NCBI RefSeq assembly: GCF_900098925.1
Contig: NZ_LT622360.1
Coordinates: 697,136-761,135 of the forward strand
DNA: 64,000 nt
Source of the DNA: Bacillus massiliglaciei
Lineage (GTDB): Bacteria; Bacillota; Bacilli; Bacillales; DSM-1321
Reading direction: 5' to 3'
The notes under the pieces are model-generated. The model saw only the letters and a list, made by a program, of their open reading frames with translations. It had not been told where the DNA came from and ran no database searches. A program made the position numbers and the translations under genes. Below are positions 33,393-43,681 of this stretch, in pieces (position 1 is the first letter of the stretch; each line of letters starts with the position of its first letter).

Positions 33393-34937
33393 ATGAACGA
33401 AAAACAACGAATGCAATCACAGCAAGTACAGGCTGAGAAACCAGCGGACAAAAAATCCGAAAAGGACTACAGCAAATACTTTCAAGCTGTGTATGTGCCG
33501 CCTTCCTTGAAAGACGCAAAAAAACGCGGTAAGGAAGAAGTGAAATATGAGAAAGATTTCGCCATTCCAGAGGAATTTCGCGGGATGGGAGAAGGCAAAC
33601 GGTTTTATATCCGTACATATGGATGCCAAATGAATGAGCATGATACAGAAGTAATGGCAGGGATTTTCATGGCCCTTGGATATGAAGCCTGCGAATCTGT
33701 TCAGGAAGCGGACGTGATTCTGCTTAATACGTGCGCAATCCGTGAAAACGCGGAAAATAAAGTATTTGGCGAGCTTGGCCACCTTAAGCCATTAAAGCTG
33801 GAAAAGCCGGATTTGCTTATCGGTGTCTGCGGCTGTATGTCACAGGAAGAGTCGGTTGTAAATCGGATTCTCGCCAAGCATCATTTTGTTGATATGATAT
33901 TTGGAACGCATAATATTCACCGCCTGCCTCAAATCCTCAACGAAGCTTATATGTCAAAAGAGATGGTCATCGAGGTGTGGTCTAAAGAGGGAGATGTTAT
34001 TGAAAATCTTCCTAAGGTACGGAAAGGCCAGACTAAAGCATGGGTGAATATTATGTACGGATGTGATAAGTTCTGTACCTACTGTATCGTTCCATATACC
34101 CGAGGGAAAGAAAGAAGCCGGCGTCCTGAGGAAATTATTCAGGAAGTCCGCCATTTAGCTTCTCAAGGGTACAAGGAAATTACCTTGCTCGGGCAGAATG
34201 TGAATGCATACGGGAAAGACTTTACTGATCTCGACTACCGTCTTGGCGACCTGATGGATGAAATCCGCAAAATTGATATCCCAAGGGTCCGCTTTACGAC
34301 CAGCCATCCGCGGGACTTTGATGATCACTTGATTGAAGTATTGGCGAAGGGTGGAAATCTGGTAGATCATATTCATTTGCCGGTTCAGTCCGGAAGTACC
34401 GATATTTTAAAAATTATGGCCAGAAAATATACCCGTGAGCACTACCTTGAGCTAGTACGCAAGATTAAAGCGGCGATTCCGAATGTCTCTTTGACAACCG
34501 ATATTATCGTCGGCTACCCAAATGAGACGGAAGAGCAATTCGAAGAAACGATCTCGCTGTATAAAGAAGTTGGTTTTGATGCAGCATACACGTTCATTTA
34601 TTCTCCGAGGGAAGGTACTCCTGCTGCAAAAATGAAGGATAATGTCCCGTTAGAAATAAAGAAAGACCGTCTTCAGCGCCTGAATGCAATAGTGAATGAA
34701 TTTTCTGCCCAGAAAATGAAAGAATATGCTGGGAAAGTTGTGGAAGTACTTGTCGAAGGTGAAAGTAAAAACAACCCAGAAGTACTGGCTGGATATACTA
34801 CGAAAAATAAGCTGGTGAATTTCAAAGCTCCTAAATCTGTCATCGGACAAGTCGTGAAGGTGAAAATAACCGAAACTCGCACTTGGTCGCTGAATGGAGA
34901 GTGGGTTGAGGAAGCAGCAGCTGTAAAGGTGGACTAA
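33393..34937 (+). CDS. miaB: tRNA-2-methylthio-N6-dimethylallyladenosine synthase MiaB
   Basis: A 514-residue radical-SAM methylthiotransferase that modifies i6A37 of tRNAs made by MiaA. The order is a charged N-terminal extension (about 65 residues, usual in Bacillus), the UPF0004 domain with cluster cysteines in [18 protein letters not shown] and [10 protein letters not shown], the radical-SAM motif C224xxxC228xxC231 (CDKFCTYC), and a C-terminal TRAM domain. It starts at ATG after GAAAGGAG. The next gene, ricA, begins two bases after its stop. miaA lies 6 kb downstream. Confidence 0.96.
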   Translation: MNEKQRMQSQQVQAEKPADKKSEKDYSKYFQAVYVPPSLKDAKKRGKEEVKYEKDFAIPEEFRGMGEGKRFYIRTYGCQMNEHDTEVMAGIFMALGYEACESVQEADVILLNTCAIRENAENKVFGELGHLKPLKLEKPDLLIGVCGCMSQEESVVNRILAKHHFVDMIFGTHNIHRLPQILNEAYMSKEMVIEVWSKEGDVIENLPKVRKGQTKAWVNIMYGCDKFCTYCIVPYTRGKERSRRPEEIIQEVRHLASQGYKEITLLGQNVNAYGKDFTDLDYRLGDLMDEIRKIDIPRVRFTTSHPRDFDDHLIEVLAKGGNLVDHIHLPVQSGSTDILKIMARKYTREHYLELVRKIKAAIPNVSLTTDIIVGYPNETEEQFEETISLYKEVGFDAAYTFIYSPREGTPAAKMKDNVPLEIKKDRLQRLNAIVNEFSAQKMKEYAGKVVEVLVEGESKNNPEVLAGYTTKNKLVNFKAPKSVIGQVVKVKITETRTWSLNGEWVEEAAAVKVD

Positions 34938-34938
34938 T

Positions 34939-35364
34939 ATGGCGAAATATTCGAAAGAAGACATCTTAAACAGAGCGGCAGAATTGGCAGGAATGATTGC
35001 AGAAACAGAAGAAGTCGATTTTTTCAAACGGGCAGAAGCAGCCATAAATGACAACCAGAAGATTCGGGAAATGATAGCGAGTATCAAGAGCCTTCAAAAA
35101 CAGGCTGTAAATTTTCAGCATTATGGTAAAGAAAAGGCCTATCACCAGGTACAGTCAAAAATTGATGCTCTGGAAAATGAACTAAATGAAATTCCGATTG
35201 TCCAGGAATTCAAACAGTCGCAGGGAGATGTGAATGATTTACTTCAGATGGTTGCTTCACAGGTTTCTAATAAGGTAACCGACCTGATTATTGAAGCTAC
35301 AGATGGGGATATTCTGCGCGGTGAAACAGGTTCTAAAGTACAATCCGGCGACAGCTGTTCCTGA
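34939..35364 (+). CDS. ricA: RicA (YmcA), component of the RNase Y specificity complex
   Basis: A 141-residue, mainly helical protein (MAKYSKEDILNRAAELAGMIAETEEVDFFKRAE...) of the YmcA/YlbF family. With RicF and RicT it forms the complex that directs RNase Y to certain transcripts and affects sporulation, biofilm and competence. A cysteine near the C terminus (SGDSCS) fits the reported iron-sulfur cluster binding of the complex. It is coupled to miaB, with AGGTGG inside the miaB end. Confidence 0.93.
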   Translation: MAKYSKEDILNRAAELAGMIAETEEVDFFKRAEAAINDNQKIREMIASIKSLQKQAVNFQHYGKEKAYHQVQSKIDALENELNEIPIVQEFKQSQGDVNDLLQMVASQVSNKVTDLIIEATDGDILRGETGSKVQSGDSCS

Positions 35365-35418
35365 TTTGTGCAGCTGAGCGGATAAATGGTACGGCCGTCC
35401 TGAGGACATACATTTTAT

Positions 35419-35452
35419 AAGAACCTCCGATTTTTTCGGAGGTTCTTTCTTT
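35419..35452 (+). terminator. Terminator of miaB-ricA
   Basis: AAGAACCTCCGA pairs with TCGGAGGTTCTT over 12 bp around TTTTT, followed by TCTTT. Confidence 0.9.
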
Positions 35453-35494
35453 ATATGCAGGGCCTTCCTTCTCATACCAGTGCCCAATCGTGAC

Positions 35495-35521
35495 ACATAT
35501 CTATAAGATAGGCATAAAATA
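35495..35521 (+). promoter_or_regulatory. Candidate mother-cell promoter of cotE (upstream)
   Basis: AC at 35495-35496, a 16-base spacer and CATAAAATA at 35513-35521 match the sigma-K pattern AC-N16-CATANNNTA. CATAAAAT is also one base from the sigma-E -10. cotE in B. subtilis has sigma-E and sigma-K promoters. Confidence 0.5.
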
Positions 35522-35571
35522 TCCTAGCTTTACATTATAAAAAAGCAGTTTTCATCAGGATGTTATGTAGC

Positions 35572-35599
35572 ACACTAGACTTTTACCATGCATACGATA
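35572..35599 (+). promoter_or_regulatory. Candidate mother-cell promoter of cotE (proximal)
   Basis: CATACGATA at 35591-35599 fits the sigma-K -10 and is one base from the sigma-E -10 CATACAAT. AC dinucleotides at 35572-35573 and 35574-35575 sit 17 and 15 bases upstream. Confidence 0.45.
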
Positions 35600-35630
35600 A
35601 ATGGAAACTGTATGAGGAGGGTTCGCTAGC

Positions 35631-36173
35631 ATGTCACAATATAGAGAGATAATAACCAAAGCGGTGGTGGCAAAAGGACGTAAATATACGAAGTCCTCAC
35701 ACACCATTTGCCCGGCTCATCATCCTTCCAGCATTCTGGGTTGTTGGATCATCAACCATAAATATGAAGCAAAAAAGGTCGGCAAAAAGGTAGAAATACA
35801 CGGCAGCTACGAAATAAACGTTTGGTATTCATATAATCATAATACAAAAACGGAAGTCGTCACTGAAAAAGTGCGGTATACCGACGTTATTTCGCTGAAG
35901 TACCGTGATCCGGACTGCCTGGATGATCAAGAAATCGTAGCTAAAGCTGTTCAGCAGCCTAATTGCCTGGAAGCAAGCATTTCCCCTTGCGGACAAAAGA
36001 TCATTGTTTATGTTGAAAGGGAATTTTTTGTGGAGGTCATAGGTGAAACGAAGATTTGTGTAGCTGTCTCCCCTAATGGCCGCTGTGATGATGATTGGGA
36101 TTTTGAATTGGAAGAGGAAGATGAATTCGAAGATTTGGATCCTCATTTCCTGGATGAATTCGAAGACGAATAA
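35631..36173 (+). CDS. cotE: Outer spore coat morphogenetic protein CotE
   Basis: A 180-residue protein that organises the outer coat in the mother cell. The typical opening [21 protein letters not shown], the [22 protein letters not shown] segment (about residues 24-45) and the strongly acidic C-terminal tail (from about residue 153, rich in Glu and Asp) are all present. The length matches the family. It starts at ATG after GAGGAGG and has two mother-cell-type promoter candidates upstream. Confidence 0.97.
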   Translation: MSQYREIITKAVVAKGRKYTKSSHTICPAHHPSSILGCWIINHKYEAKKVGKKVEIHGSYEINVWYSYNHNTKTEVVTEKVRYTDVISLKYRDPDCLDDQEIVAKAVQQPNCLEASISPCGQKIIVYVEREFFVEVIGETKICVAVSPNGRCDDDWDFELEEEDEFEDLDPHFLDEFEDE

Positions 36174-36220
36174 TATTCAAGAAATGAGTTTATGAATAAA
36201 TGCTGAAGGAAAAACTGCTA

Positions 36221-36252
36221 CCGGATGGACGATGTTCCATCCGGCTTTATTT
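36221..36252 (+). terminator. Terminator of cotE
   Basis: CCGGATGGA and TCCATCCGG form a perfect 9-bp stem, followed by CTTTATTTT. Confidence 0.85.
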
Positions 36253-36300
36253 TATATCCTGAATTGACAATATCACCTTCATGAATCAAAAAGGTGCCTA

Positions 36301-36309
36301 TGTTATAAT
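36301..36309 (+). promoter_or_regulatory. Extended -10 promoter element of mutS
   Basis: TGT followed by a perfect TATAAT at 36304-36309 gives an extended -10. No good -35 stands at 17 bp. The site lies 43 bp before the mutS start. Confidence 0.55.
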
Positions 36310-36352
36310 AAAAGTCATGTAAAGATTTTGTTAGGAAAGGTTTTGACGAATA

Positions 36353-38977
36353 ATGGCCGGATACACGCCAATGATGCAGCAATACTTAAAAATTAAGGCG
36401 GAATATGAGGATGCCTTTTTATTTTTTCGATTAGGAGATTTTTATGAAATGTTCTTTGAGGATGCACTTAAAGCTTCTCAGGAACTTGAAATAACACTGA
36501 CAAGCCGTGAAGGAGGAACATCAGAAAGAATTCCAATGTGCGGAATTCCTTATCACTCTGCAGCGAATTATATTGATATTTTAATAGAACGGGGCTACAA
36601 AGTAGCGATTTGCGAGCAGACAGAGGATCCTAAACAGACAAAAGGAGTCGTAAAGCGAGAAGTAGTGCAGCTCATTACCCCTGGAACAAAAATGGATGGC
36701 AAAGGTCTTAATGAAAAAGAAAATAATTTTATTGCTGCCATTACTGAATTCCAAGACGGAACTTTTGGTTTTGCCTATACAGACCTTTCTACAGGTGAAA
36801 GCAAGGCAACGGTTATTCAGGGATCGTTTGATGACTTAGTAAATGAGTTTGCTATTTTAGGGGCAAAGGAGGCTGTCCTTCCAAGTGATTTCTCTGAAGA
36901 CAAAAGAAAAAAATTACAGGAACGGGGTGCAGATGCCGTTTCTATAGAGGATAATTGTATCCTTAATGATGAGTTAGAAGAGTTGGTCCGTCCGTTAGCT
37001 GAAGAGAAAGCTGTTCTGTCGGTTTCACGGTTATTAAATTATTTATATCGGACACAGAAGAGAAGCTTAGATCATCTGCAGCCTGTCGAGTCATATGAAA
37101 CATCGCACTATATGAAGATAGACTATTTTTCTAAACGGAATCTCGAACTGACAGAAACAATTCGGAGCAAAGGGAAAAAAGGCTCCCTGCTCTGGCTTCT
37201 TGATGAGACAAAGACCGCTATGGGCGGCAGGCTTTTAAAACAGTGGATTGACAGGCCGCTGATAAATAAGAACCAAATAGAAAAAAGACAAAATTTAGTA
37301 GAGATTCTTAAAAATCAATTTTTTGAGAGGGAAGACCTTCGGGAAAAGCTCAAGGAAGTGTACGATCTGGAACGGCTTGCCGGACGGGTGGCATTTGGAA
37401 ATGTGAATGCCCGTGACCTTGTACAGTTAAACCGCTCGCTTATGCAGGTTCCTTCTATTAAAGAATTAATAGATTCTCTCGGCGACCGGCCAGAAAGCAA
37501 GGCTTTGGCAGAAAAATTGGATCCATGCCAGGAAGTCAGCGACCTTTTGAACCAAGCCCTTGTAGATAATCCGCCTTTGTCCATTAAAGAAGGGGGAATT
37601 ATTAAGGATGGATTTAATGAAGAGCTGGATAATTACCGATACGCAAGCCGGAATGGAAAGACATGGATTTCAGAACTTGAGCGGGAAGAACGGGCCAGAA
37701 CAGGCATTAAATCATTGAAAATTGGTTTCAACAGGGTATTTGGCTATTATATTGAAGTGACACGGGCTAACCTTCACTTATTGGAAGAAGGACGCTATGA
37801 GCGAAAGCAAACACTTACAAACGCAGAGCGCTTTATTACACCTGAATTAAAAGAAAAAGAAGCGTTAATCCTTCAGGCAGAAGAAAAAAGCCTGGGATTG
37901 GAATATGAGTTATTTGCAAAAGTCCGGGAGCAGGTTAAAGAATATATTCCGAGATTGCAAAGACTCGCCAAAGCCATCAGTGAACTGGATGTCCTTCAAT
38001 GCTTTGCGGCTGTCAGCGAGGAGCGGCATTATGTAAAGCCTTCTTTTTCTGACAGCAGAGAAATCAAACTGACAGATGGCCGGCATCCTGTAGTAGAGAA
38101 AGTGCTGCAAAGTCAGGAGTATGTGCCGAATGATTGCTATATGGGAGACGGCCGTGACCTTTTATTGATTACCGGACCAAATATGTCAGGAAAAAGCACC
38201 TATATGCGTCAAATTGCCCTTACTGCGATTTTGGCGCAAATTGGTTGTTTTGTACCTGCAAAAGAAGCGATTCTTCCTATTTTCGATAAAGTTTTTACAA
38301 GAATCGGAGCAGCGGACGATTTAATTTCGGGACAAAGTACCTTTATGGTTGAAATGCTTGAAGCGAAAAATGCCATAATGAATGCAACCGGCAGCAGCCT
38401 GATTCTATTTGATGAAATAGGAAGGGGAACATCCACTTATGATGGTATGGCGCTGGCACAGGCTATTATAGAATATATTCACGATCATATTGGTGCAAAA
38501 ACATTGTTCTCGACTCATTATCATGAATTAACTGCTTTGTCAGACAAGCTGGAGAAACTGGAGAATATTCATGTCAGTGCAGTCGAGAAAAACGGACATG
38601 TTGTTTTTCTGCATAAAATTAAACAAGGACCGGCAGATAAAAGTTACGGCATACACGTAGCCAAACTTGCAGAGCTTCCTGAATCCTTGATTCAAAGGGC
38701 ATCTTCCATATTGGCTGAACTGGAACAGGGCAGTGAAGAACAGACATTACCAAAAGAAAAGCCTGCCGCTGCAGAGATTCCAGCCAGTCATACCATCCAT
38801 GAACAGAAGGAAACATCCCAGCTTTCCTTTTTTGGCGAACCAGCTCCTGATAATAAGCAAGCCTTATTGTCCAAGGAGAAAAAAGTCTTAGAGGAATTAC
38901 GAAATATAGACCTTCTTGAGTCAACTCCTCTTGAGGCCTTAAACCTTCTGTATAAATTGCAAAAGAAAGTAAAATAA
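36353..38977 (+). CDS. mutS: DNA mismatch repair ATPase MutS
   Basis: An 874-residue protein. The mismatch-reading Phe-x-Glu lies in [13 protein letters not shown] (about residues 26-38). Connector, lever and clamp domains follow. The ATPase has Walker A GPNMSGKS at 608-615, then [16 protein letters not shown] and STHYHEL. The length is normal for the long MutS1 type. A C-terminal motif QLSFFG near 829-834 resembles a beta-clamp binding box. It starts at ATG after GGAAAGG, 21 bases ahead of mutL. Confidence 0.98.
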   Translation: MAGYTPMMQQYLKIKAEYEDAFLFFRLGDFYEMFFEDALKASQELEITLTSREGGTSERIPMCGIPYHSAANYIDILIERGYKVAICEQTEDPKQTKGVVKREVVQLITPGTKMDGKGLNEKENNFIAAITEFQDGTFGFAYTDLSTGESKATVIQGSFDDLVNEFAILGAKEAVLPSDFSEDKRKKLQERGADAVSIEDNCILNDELEELVRPLAEEKAVLSVSRLLNYLYRTQKRSLDHLQPVESYETSHYMKIDYFSKRNLELTETIRSKGKKGSLLWLLDETKTAMGGRLLKQWIDRPLINKNQIEKRQNLVEILKNQFFEREDLREKLKEVYDLERLAGRVAFGNVNARDLVQLNRSLMQVPSIKELIDSLGDRPESKALAEKLDPCQEVSDLLNQALVDNPPLSIKEGGIIKDGFNEELDNYRYASRNGKTWISELEREERARTGIKSLKIGFNRVFGYYIEVTRANLHLLEEGRYERKQTLTNAERFITPELKEKEALILQAEEKSLGLEYELFAKVREQVKEYIPRLQRLAKAISELDVLQCFAAVSEERHYVKPSFSDSREIKLTDGRHPVVEKVLQSQEYVPNDCYMGDGRDLLLITGPNMSGKSTYMRQIALTAILAQIGCFVPAKEAILPIFDKVFTRIGAADDLISGQSTFMVEMLEAKNAIMNATGSSLILFDEIGRGTSTYDGMALAQAIIEYIHDHIGAKTLFSTHYHELTALSDKLEKLENIHVSAVEKNGHVVFLHKIKQGPADKSYGIHVAKLAELPESLIQRASSILAELEQGSEEQTLPKEKPAAAEIPASHTIHEQKETSQLSFFGEPAPDNKQALLSKEKKVLEELRNIDLLESTPLEALNLLYKLQKKVK

Positions 38978-38998
38978 ATCAAGAAATGAGGCGGTTTC

Positions 38999-40954
38999 AT
39001 GGGTAAAATTGTTCAGCTCGATGAAGCATTATCCAATAAAATTGCAGCTGGAGAAGTTGTTGAACGCCCTGCCTCGGTCGTGAAAGAACTGTTAGAAAAT
39101 GCGATTGATGCAAGGAGTACGGTCATTGAGATCGAAGTGAAGGAAGCGGGACTGGAATCCATCAGAATTATAGATAATGGCGAAGGGATTTCAGAAGAAG
39201 ATGTCAAGAACGCTTTTAAGCGTCATGCGACAAGCAAAATTAAAGATGAAAATGATTTATTTAGAATTAGGACACTTGGTTTTCGCGGGGAAGCGATGCC
39301 GAGTATTGCTTCGGTATCCCGCTTTGAAATGAAAACGAGCACAGGTGACAGCCAGGGAACAAGAATTCTTCTTGAAGGGGGAGTGATTAAAGAATATGAG
39401 CCTGCCTCGAGCAGAAAAGGGACTGATATTACGGTTTCAGACTTATTTTATAATACTCCTGCACGGCTGAAATATATGAAAACTGTGCATACAGAACTTG
39501 GCAATATAACGGATGTAGTCAACCGTATTTCACTGGCCCATCCCGATGTGTCCATAAGCCTTTCGCATAATGGAAAAAGGATTCTTCAAACGAATGGAAA
39601 TGGTGATGTAAGACAGGTGCTGGCAGCGATATATGGTATCAATATGGCGAAGAAGATGATTCCCATCGAAGCAGCAACCCTCGATTACAAAATAAACGGC
39701 TATATTGTGCTTCCTGAAATTACACGGGCATCAAGGAATTACATTTCAACTATGATAAATGGACGTTTTATTAAAAATTATGGCCTTGTGAATGCGATTT
39801 TGGATGGTTACCATACACTTCTTCCAATTGGAAGATATCCGATTGCTCTCTTGTCTGTCGAGATGGATCCTATATTGGTTGATGTCAATGTACATCCTTC
39901 CAAAATGGAAGTCAGACTGAGCAAAGAGCAGGAATTATTCCGTGCTGTATCCAGCACAATCAAGGCAGCGTTCAGGAAGCGATCACTTATTCCAAGCGGT
40001 TTCACCCCTTTGGCCAAAAATCAGCCGAAGACTGAGCAGACTGTTCTTGAACTGGATCATGTAGTCAGTGAAGGAAAAAAAGTCCTTCAAGAAGTAAAAA
40101 AAGAAACAGCATTAATAAAAGATAAAGTGTCTCTTGAACAAATGGAGCACGCTGTTGAACAGCCTCATGTTCAGGAGACGGAAGATCCTTTTGAACAAAT
40201 GAGCAGAGAAATTATTTTTGAAAACCAATACAGTCATGAACAAAGTCGGGATCACGAGGTAGAGGCACCATTTACAGATGAACTGAGAGATCAGAGCGGT
40301 TATCAATCTGCAGAAGAATTGACTACTTACGGTTTGGAAGCAGAAGAGGGATCCCATGAGGAGAGTAAGACAAGAGTTCCTCCAATGTATCCAATCGGGC
40401 AAATGCACGGCACCTATATTTTTGCCCAGAATGAGAATGGATTATATATTATTGATCAGCATGCAGCCCAGGAACGGATTAAATATGAATATTTTAAGGA
40501 AAAAGTCGGCAAAGTGGAAAATGAGCTTCAGGAAATGCTTGTTCCAATCCATTTAGAACTTTCAACCGATCAATGCATCCGAATTAATGAATACCGCGAG
40601 GAGTTACAAAAAGTCGGTATTTTTCTTGAAGAGTTTGGTCATAATTCCTATATTGTCCGTTCACATCCACAATGGCTCCCTAAAGGGATGGAACAGGAAA
40701 TCTTAGAGGAAATGATTGAACAGCTGTTTTCAATGAAAAAAGTAGATGTAAAAAAACTAAGAGAAGAAGCAGCGATATTAATGAGCTGTAAGGCATCCAT
40801 AAAGGCGAACAGGCATTTGCGAAACGATGAAATACAAGCTTTGCTGGATGAGTTGCGTTTTACCTCTGATCCGTTTACTTGCCCGCATGGAAGGCCCATT
40901 ATTATTCACTATTCGATTTATGATATGGAAAAGATGTTTAAGAGGGTTATGTAA
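38999..40954 (+). CDS. mutL: DNA mismatch repair endonuclease MutL
   Basis: A 651-residue protein. The GHKL ATPase has [20 protein letters not shown] and the lid sequence [15 protein letters not shown], where the usual Leu is Met. An acidic linker spans about 345-460. The C-terminal endonuclease domain has [12 protein letters not shown] from residue 486, the DQHA(x)2E(x)4E metal motif of MutL proteins that nick DNA. CPHGRP near the end completes the zinc site. It follows mutS in one operon and is closed by a terminator. Confidence 0.97.
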   Translation: MGKIVQLDEALSNKIAAGEVVERPASVVKELLENAIDARSTVIEIEVKEAGLESIRIIDNGEGISEEDVKNAFKRHATSKIKDENDLFRIRTLGFRGEAMPSIASVSRFEMKTSTGDSQGTRILLEGGVIKEYEPASSRKGTDITVSDLFYNTPARLKYMKTVHTELGNITDVVNRISLAHPDVSISLSHNGKRILQTNGNGDVRQVLAAIYGINMAKKMIPIEAATLDYKINGYIVLPEITRASRNYISTMINGRFIKNYGLVNAILDGYHTLLPIGRYPIALLSVEMDPILVDVNVHPSKMEVRLSKEQELFRAVSSTIKAAFRKRSLIPSGFTPLAKNQPKTEQTVLELDHVVSEGKKVLQEVKKETALIKDKVSLEQMEHAVEQPHVQETEDPFEQMSREIIFENQYSHEQSRDHEVEAPFTDELRDQSGYQSAEELTTYGLEAEEGSHEESKTRVPPMYPIGQMHGTYIFAQNENGLYIIDQHAAQERIKYEYFKEKVGKVENELQEMLVPIHLELSTDQCIRINEYREELQKVGIFLEEFGHNSYIVRSHPQWLPKGMEQEILEEMIEQLFSMKKVDVKKLREEAAILMSCKASIKANRHLRNDEIQALLDELRFTSDPFTCPHGRPIIIHYSIYDMEKMFKRVM

Positions 40955-41001
40955 TCAAATTGAGGTATTTTTTGTTGTTTTACCTTATTATGTAAATTTA
41001 T

Positions 41002-41050
41002 GCACCGTACCCGGAAGATGTATTTCATGGAATACGGTGCTTATTTTTTA
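41002..41050 (+). terminator. Terminator of mutSL
   Basis: GCACCGTA (41002-41009) pairs with TACGGTGC (41033-41040) around a long loop, followed by TTATTTTTT. Confidence 0.75.
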
Positions 41051-41235
41051 AAAGAAAAATCGAAGGAATCCAACTGATAAAATTTCATCTCTTGATTGTC
41101 TTGGTTTGAACAAGGTATTTCCTGGGTAAAATGGATACGTAATGAGCGAAATTAGAATTAAATGGCTTAGAGGATTTAACGATTTGTCCCTTTTTTATGG
41201 TAAGATAGGAAAAAATATATAAGGCAGTGGATGAA

Positions 41236-42192
41236 TTGGTGCAAAAAAAGAAAAAACTTCTTGTGATTATCGGACCTACAGCTGTAGGGAAAACAAAATT
41301 AAGCATAGAATTGGCAAAGCGTTTTAATGGAGAAATAATAAGCGGGGATTCTATGCAAGTCTATAAAGGGATGGATATAGGAACGGCAAAGATCAAAGAA
41401 ACAGAAAAAGAGGGCATTCCTCATCATCTGCTTGATATTTTGGAACCTGAGCAGGAATTCAGTGCAGCCCAATTTCAATCGAGAGCTAATGAAGCGATAC
41501 AGGAAATACATACACGCGGTAAACTCCCTATCATTGTAGGAGGGACAGGTCTATACATACAATCTGTTATTTATGATTATCATTTTTCTGAATCTCCTTC
41601 TAATCCTGAATACCGCCAGGAACTAGAGCGGGAAGTAAAAGAAAAAGGAATAGAATCTGTTTTTCAAAAGCTGCAGGCTGTCGACCCGGATAGTGCCGGA
41701 AGGATCCACCCTAATAATAGCCGAAGAGTAATCCGTGCTCTTGAAATTTATCACTGTACAGGAAAAACGATGAGTGAACAATTGAGTGAACAAACAAAAG
41801 AATGGAAGTACGATACCTGTATTATAGGGCTTACTATGGACCGTGATTTACTGTACAGCCGAATTAATGCCCGTGTCGATGAGATGGTGAATGAAGGTCT
41901 TTTTGAAGAAGTAAGCTCTTTGTATCACAAAGGGCTCAGAGACTGTCAATCGATTCAGGCAATTGGCTACAAAGAAATCTACGGATTTTTGGAAGGAAAT
42001 CTGACCAAAGAGTCTTCGATAGAAGCTTTAAAGCAGAATTCCCGCCGATTTGCAAAGCGCCAGCTGACATGGTTCCGCAATAAAATGGATGTCAAATGGT
42101 TTGATATGTCCAATTTAGAGCAATTTAGCAAAAAAACTGAAGAAATCTCTGCTTATATTGCAGGAAAGCTTTGTAATAAGGCGAATAAATAA
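41236..42192 (+). CDS. miaA: tRNA dimethylallyltransferase MiaA
   Basis: A protein of about 318 residues that adds the isopentenyl group to A37 of tRNAs reading UNN codons. The P-loop GPTAVGKT, the [18 protein letters not shown] segment and [11 protein letters not shown] are diagnostic. [19 protein letters not shown] lies near the C terminus. The start is uncertain: TTG at 41236 matches the usual length before the P-loop. GTG at 41227 or 41239 is also possible, and only a weak AAGGCAG site is seen. hfq follows closely, a common pairing. Confidence 0.93.
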   Translation: MVQKKKKLLVIIGPTAVGKTKLSIELAKRFNGEIISGDSMQVYKGMDIGTAKIKETEKEGIPHHLLDILEPEQEFSAAQFQSRANEAIQEIHTRGKLPIIVGGTGLYIQSVIYDYHFSESPSNPEYRQELEREVKEKGIESVFQKLQAVDPDSAGRIHPNNSRRVIRALEIYHCTGKTMSEQLSEQTKEWKYDTCIIGLTMDRDLLYSRINARVDEMVNEGLFEEVSSLYHKGLRDCQSIQAIGYKEIYGFLEGNLTKESSIEALKQNSRRFAKRQLTWFRNKMDVKWFDMSNLEQFSKKTEEISAYIAGKLCNKANK

Positions 42193-42220
42193 ATTTAGAG
42201 AGAATAGAGGAGGACTAGAA

Positions 42221-42454
42221 ATGAAACAATCTGTTAATATTCAAGATCAATTTTTGAACCAGCTTAGGAAAGATGGAGTGTATGTAACGGTATTCTTATT
42301 AAACGGTTTCCAAATCAGAGGCCAAATTAAAGGATTTGACAATTTTACTGTCTTATTCGAATCGGAAGGGAAACAGCAGCTGGTATTTAAACATGCGATT
42401 TCTACATTCGCTCCTCAGCGAAATGTCCAAATTGATTATGAAGTGAAAGAGTGA
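42221..42454 (+). CDS. hfq: RNA chaperone Hfq
   Basis: A 77-residue Sm-like protein ([39 protein letters not shown]...YKHAIST-type Sm2 motif read here as [10 protein letters not shown]). It forms a hexameric ring that binds small RNAs and poly(A)/AG-rich RNA. ATG at 42221 follows GAGGAGGAC, and longer in-frame readings overlap miaA and lack a ribosome site. Its terminator has been split by an IS insertion. Confidence 0.97.
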   Translation: MKQSVNIQDQFLNQLRKDGVYVTVFLLNGFQIRGQIKGFDNFTVLFESEGKQQLVFKHAISTFAPQRNVQIDYEVKE

Positions 42455-42473
42455 CATTTCAATTATATAAATC

Positions 42474-42487
42474 AAAAAACAGGCCTT
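42474..42487 (+). terminator. Left arm of the hfq terminator, split by an IS
   Basis: AAAAAACAGGCCTT is perfectly complementary over 14 bp to the bases at 43366-43379. The loop CAGC (42488-42491) is now the target duplication of the inserted element. Confidence 0.8.
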
Positions 42488-42491
42488 CAGC
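42488..42491. repeat. Left target duplication CAGC of the IS3-type remnant
   Basis: CAGC recurs at 43362-43365 on the other side. A 3-bp duplication is also compatible. Confidence 0.75.
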
Positions 42492-42529
42492 TGAAGTGAA
42501 CCCAAAAAGTTAGACACTTTATTTAGTTA

Positions 42530-43106
42530 GGCAACCTTGAGGGCATGAACTCGGTAATCAACCGGGCTCATGCCTTTTAATTTCGTTTTAATACGTTGGT
42601 GATTGTAATAATGGATATACTCCTCTAGTTCTTGTTTGAAATGCTCCATGCTGTCGAACTCTTGTAAATAAAGTAATTCAGATTTTAGTAGAAATTTTCT
42701 ATAACGGCGTTATCGAGACAATTTCCCTTTCGGGACATACTTTGTGTAATGCCATGTGTCTTCAAGGATTGGGAATAGGATTTCAGTTGATAATGCCAAC
42801 CTTGATCTGAATGGAGAATGGGTGTATCTCCTGATTCTAAATGCTTGATGGCTTGGTCCAACATCTTGTGGACTAACGAATAGGTAGGACGTGACTCTAT
42901 TTGGTAGGCGATGATTTCTCCATTAAATAAATCAAGGATGGGAGATAGGTACAATTTTTCACCGTCACGTCCGTCACCCATTTTTCATGAGGCTTGGTGG
43001 CCTTAAAATCCCTTTGGAGTAGATTAGGCGCAACCTTTCCCACCTTGCCTTTGTAAGAACGATATTTCTTCATCCTTACCATACATTTTAACCCCAGCTT
43101 ATTCAT
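42530..43106 (-). pseudogene. Remnant of IS3-family transposase orfB
   Basis: Read from the right: an HTH_21-like start ([20 protein letters not shown]... [20 protein letters not shown]), then after a frame change [26 protein letters not shown]...[12 protein letters not shown] with the second catalytic Asp and [13 protein letters not shown] near the Glu. A second frame change follows, where a few bases of the FxGLLK motif appear lost. It ends with [22 protein letters not shown] and [19 protein letters not shown]. Non-functional. Confidence 0.85.
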
Positions 43107-43306
43107 ACCGAAGCACTGTTTTCTGCCGTATAAGTTGTATAGCGTTTTTCAAATGCACGCACTCCATGATGATTATACTGATGAATCCAATTAAGTAATA
43201 CTGATGGGTGAACACCAATGGACTTAGCTATAGTTTTTTGTCCCTCTATTCCGCCTAAATACCTCTGTACAGCTTGTGTTTTCTGTCGTGCTGTAAATTT
43301 AGCCAT
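43103..43306 (-). pseudogene. Truncated IS3-family orfA (HTH domain only)
   Basis: The first about 57 residues (MAKFTARQKTQAVQRYLGGI...[29 protein letters not shown]) are the N-terminal helix-turn-helix of an orfA protein. The sequence then jumps into a wrong frame where an internal deletion joins orfA to orfB. The 3' part of orfA and the 5' part of orfB are gone. Confidence 0.8.
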
Positions 43307-43365
43307 ATAAAAAACTGCACCTCCAATTGTTAGATGTGTCTAACAATTGGGGTGCAGTTCACAGC

Positions 43366-43380
43366 AAGGCCTGTTTTTTT
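43366..43380 (+). terminator. Right arm of the hfq terminator
   Basis: AAGGCCTGTTTTTTT carries the 3' stem arm and T run. Its partner arm is at 42474-42487. Confidence 0.8.
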
Positions 43381-43681
43381 GTTTGTAATATATGGTGTAA
43401 GCTCTTTTAAATGGAAAAAGCGAAAAGGATAATAATGGAGAAGTCTTTTGAATAGAATGGATTAGGCTGATTATTTCTTGGGAAAGCGCAGGATATGACA
43501 AATCTGCATCATTCCTTAAAAAAATAAGTGTAAAATGTCGCTAAAGACAGAGCGGCTGTCTCCTCACTGTCATATTAGGTCGCTTTGCCCCGAAAGTTAA
43601 TAAAAATGCAACCTTTAAATTGGTTTGTGGGAAATTTCCCTCCCTGTTTTACGGGAAATGTTCATCTGTGAGGTGAAAGTT
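43381..43681. other. Upstream region of spoVK
   Basis: No gene is seen. TCATATT at 43570-43576 looks like a sigma-E -35, but no acceptable -10 lies at the right distance, so I do not call a promoter. Confidence 0.5.

Larger units (their letters stand above)
42492..43361 (-). mobile_element. Degraded IS3-family (IS150-like) insertion sequence, 870 bp
   Basis: The two ends, TGAAGTGAACCC...GTTAGACAC on the left and, read inward, TGAACTGCACCC...GTTAGACAC on the right, agree at 21 of 26 positions. Inside are pieces of orfA and orfB on the minus strand, broken by an internal deletion and at least two frameshifts. The ends are well kept, so it could still be mobilised in trans by a related transposase. 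Confidence 0.85.

Noticed and set aside
43570-43600. Sigma-E promoter of spoVK
   Set aside because: TCATATT is a good -35, but the bases 14 positions further (CGAAAGTT) do not fit the -10.
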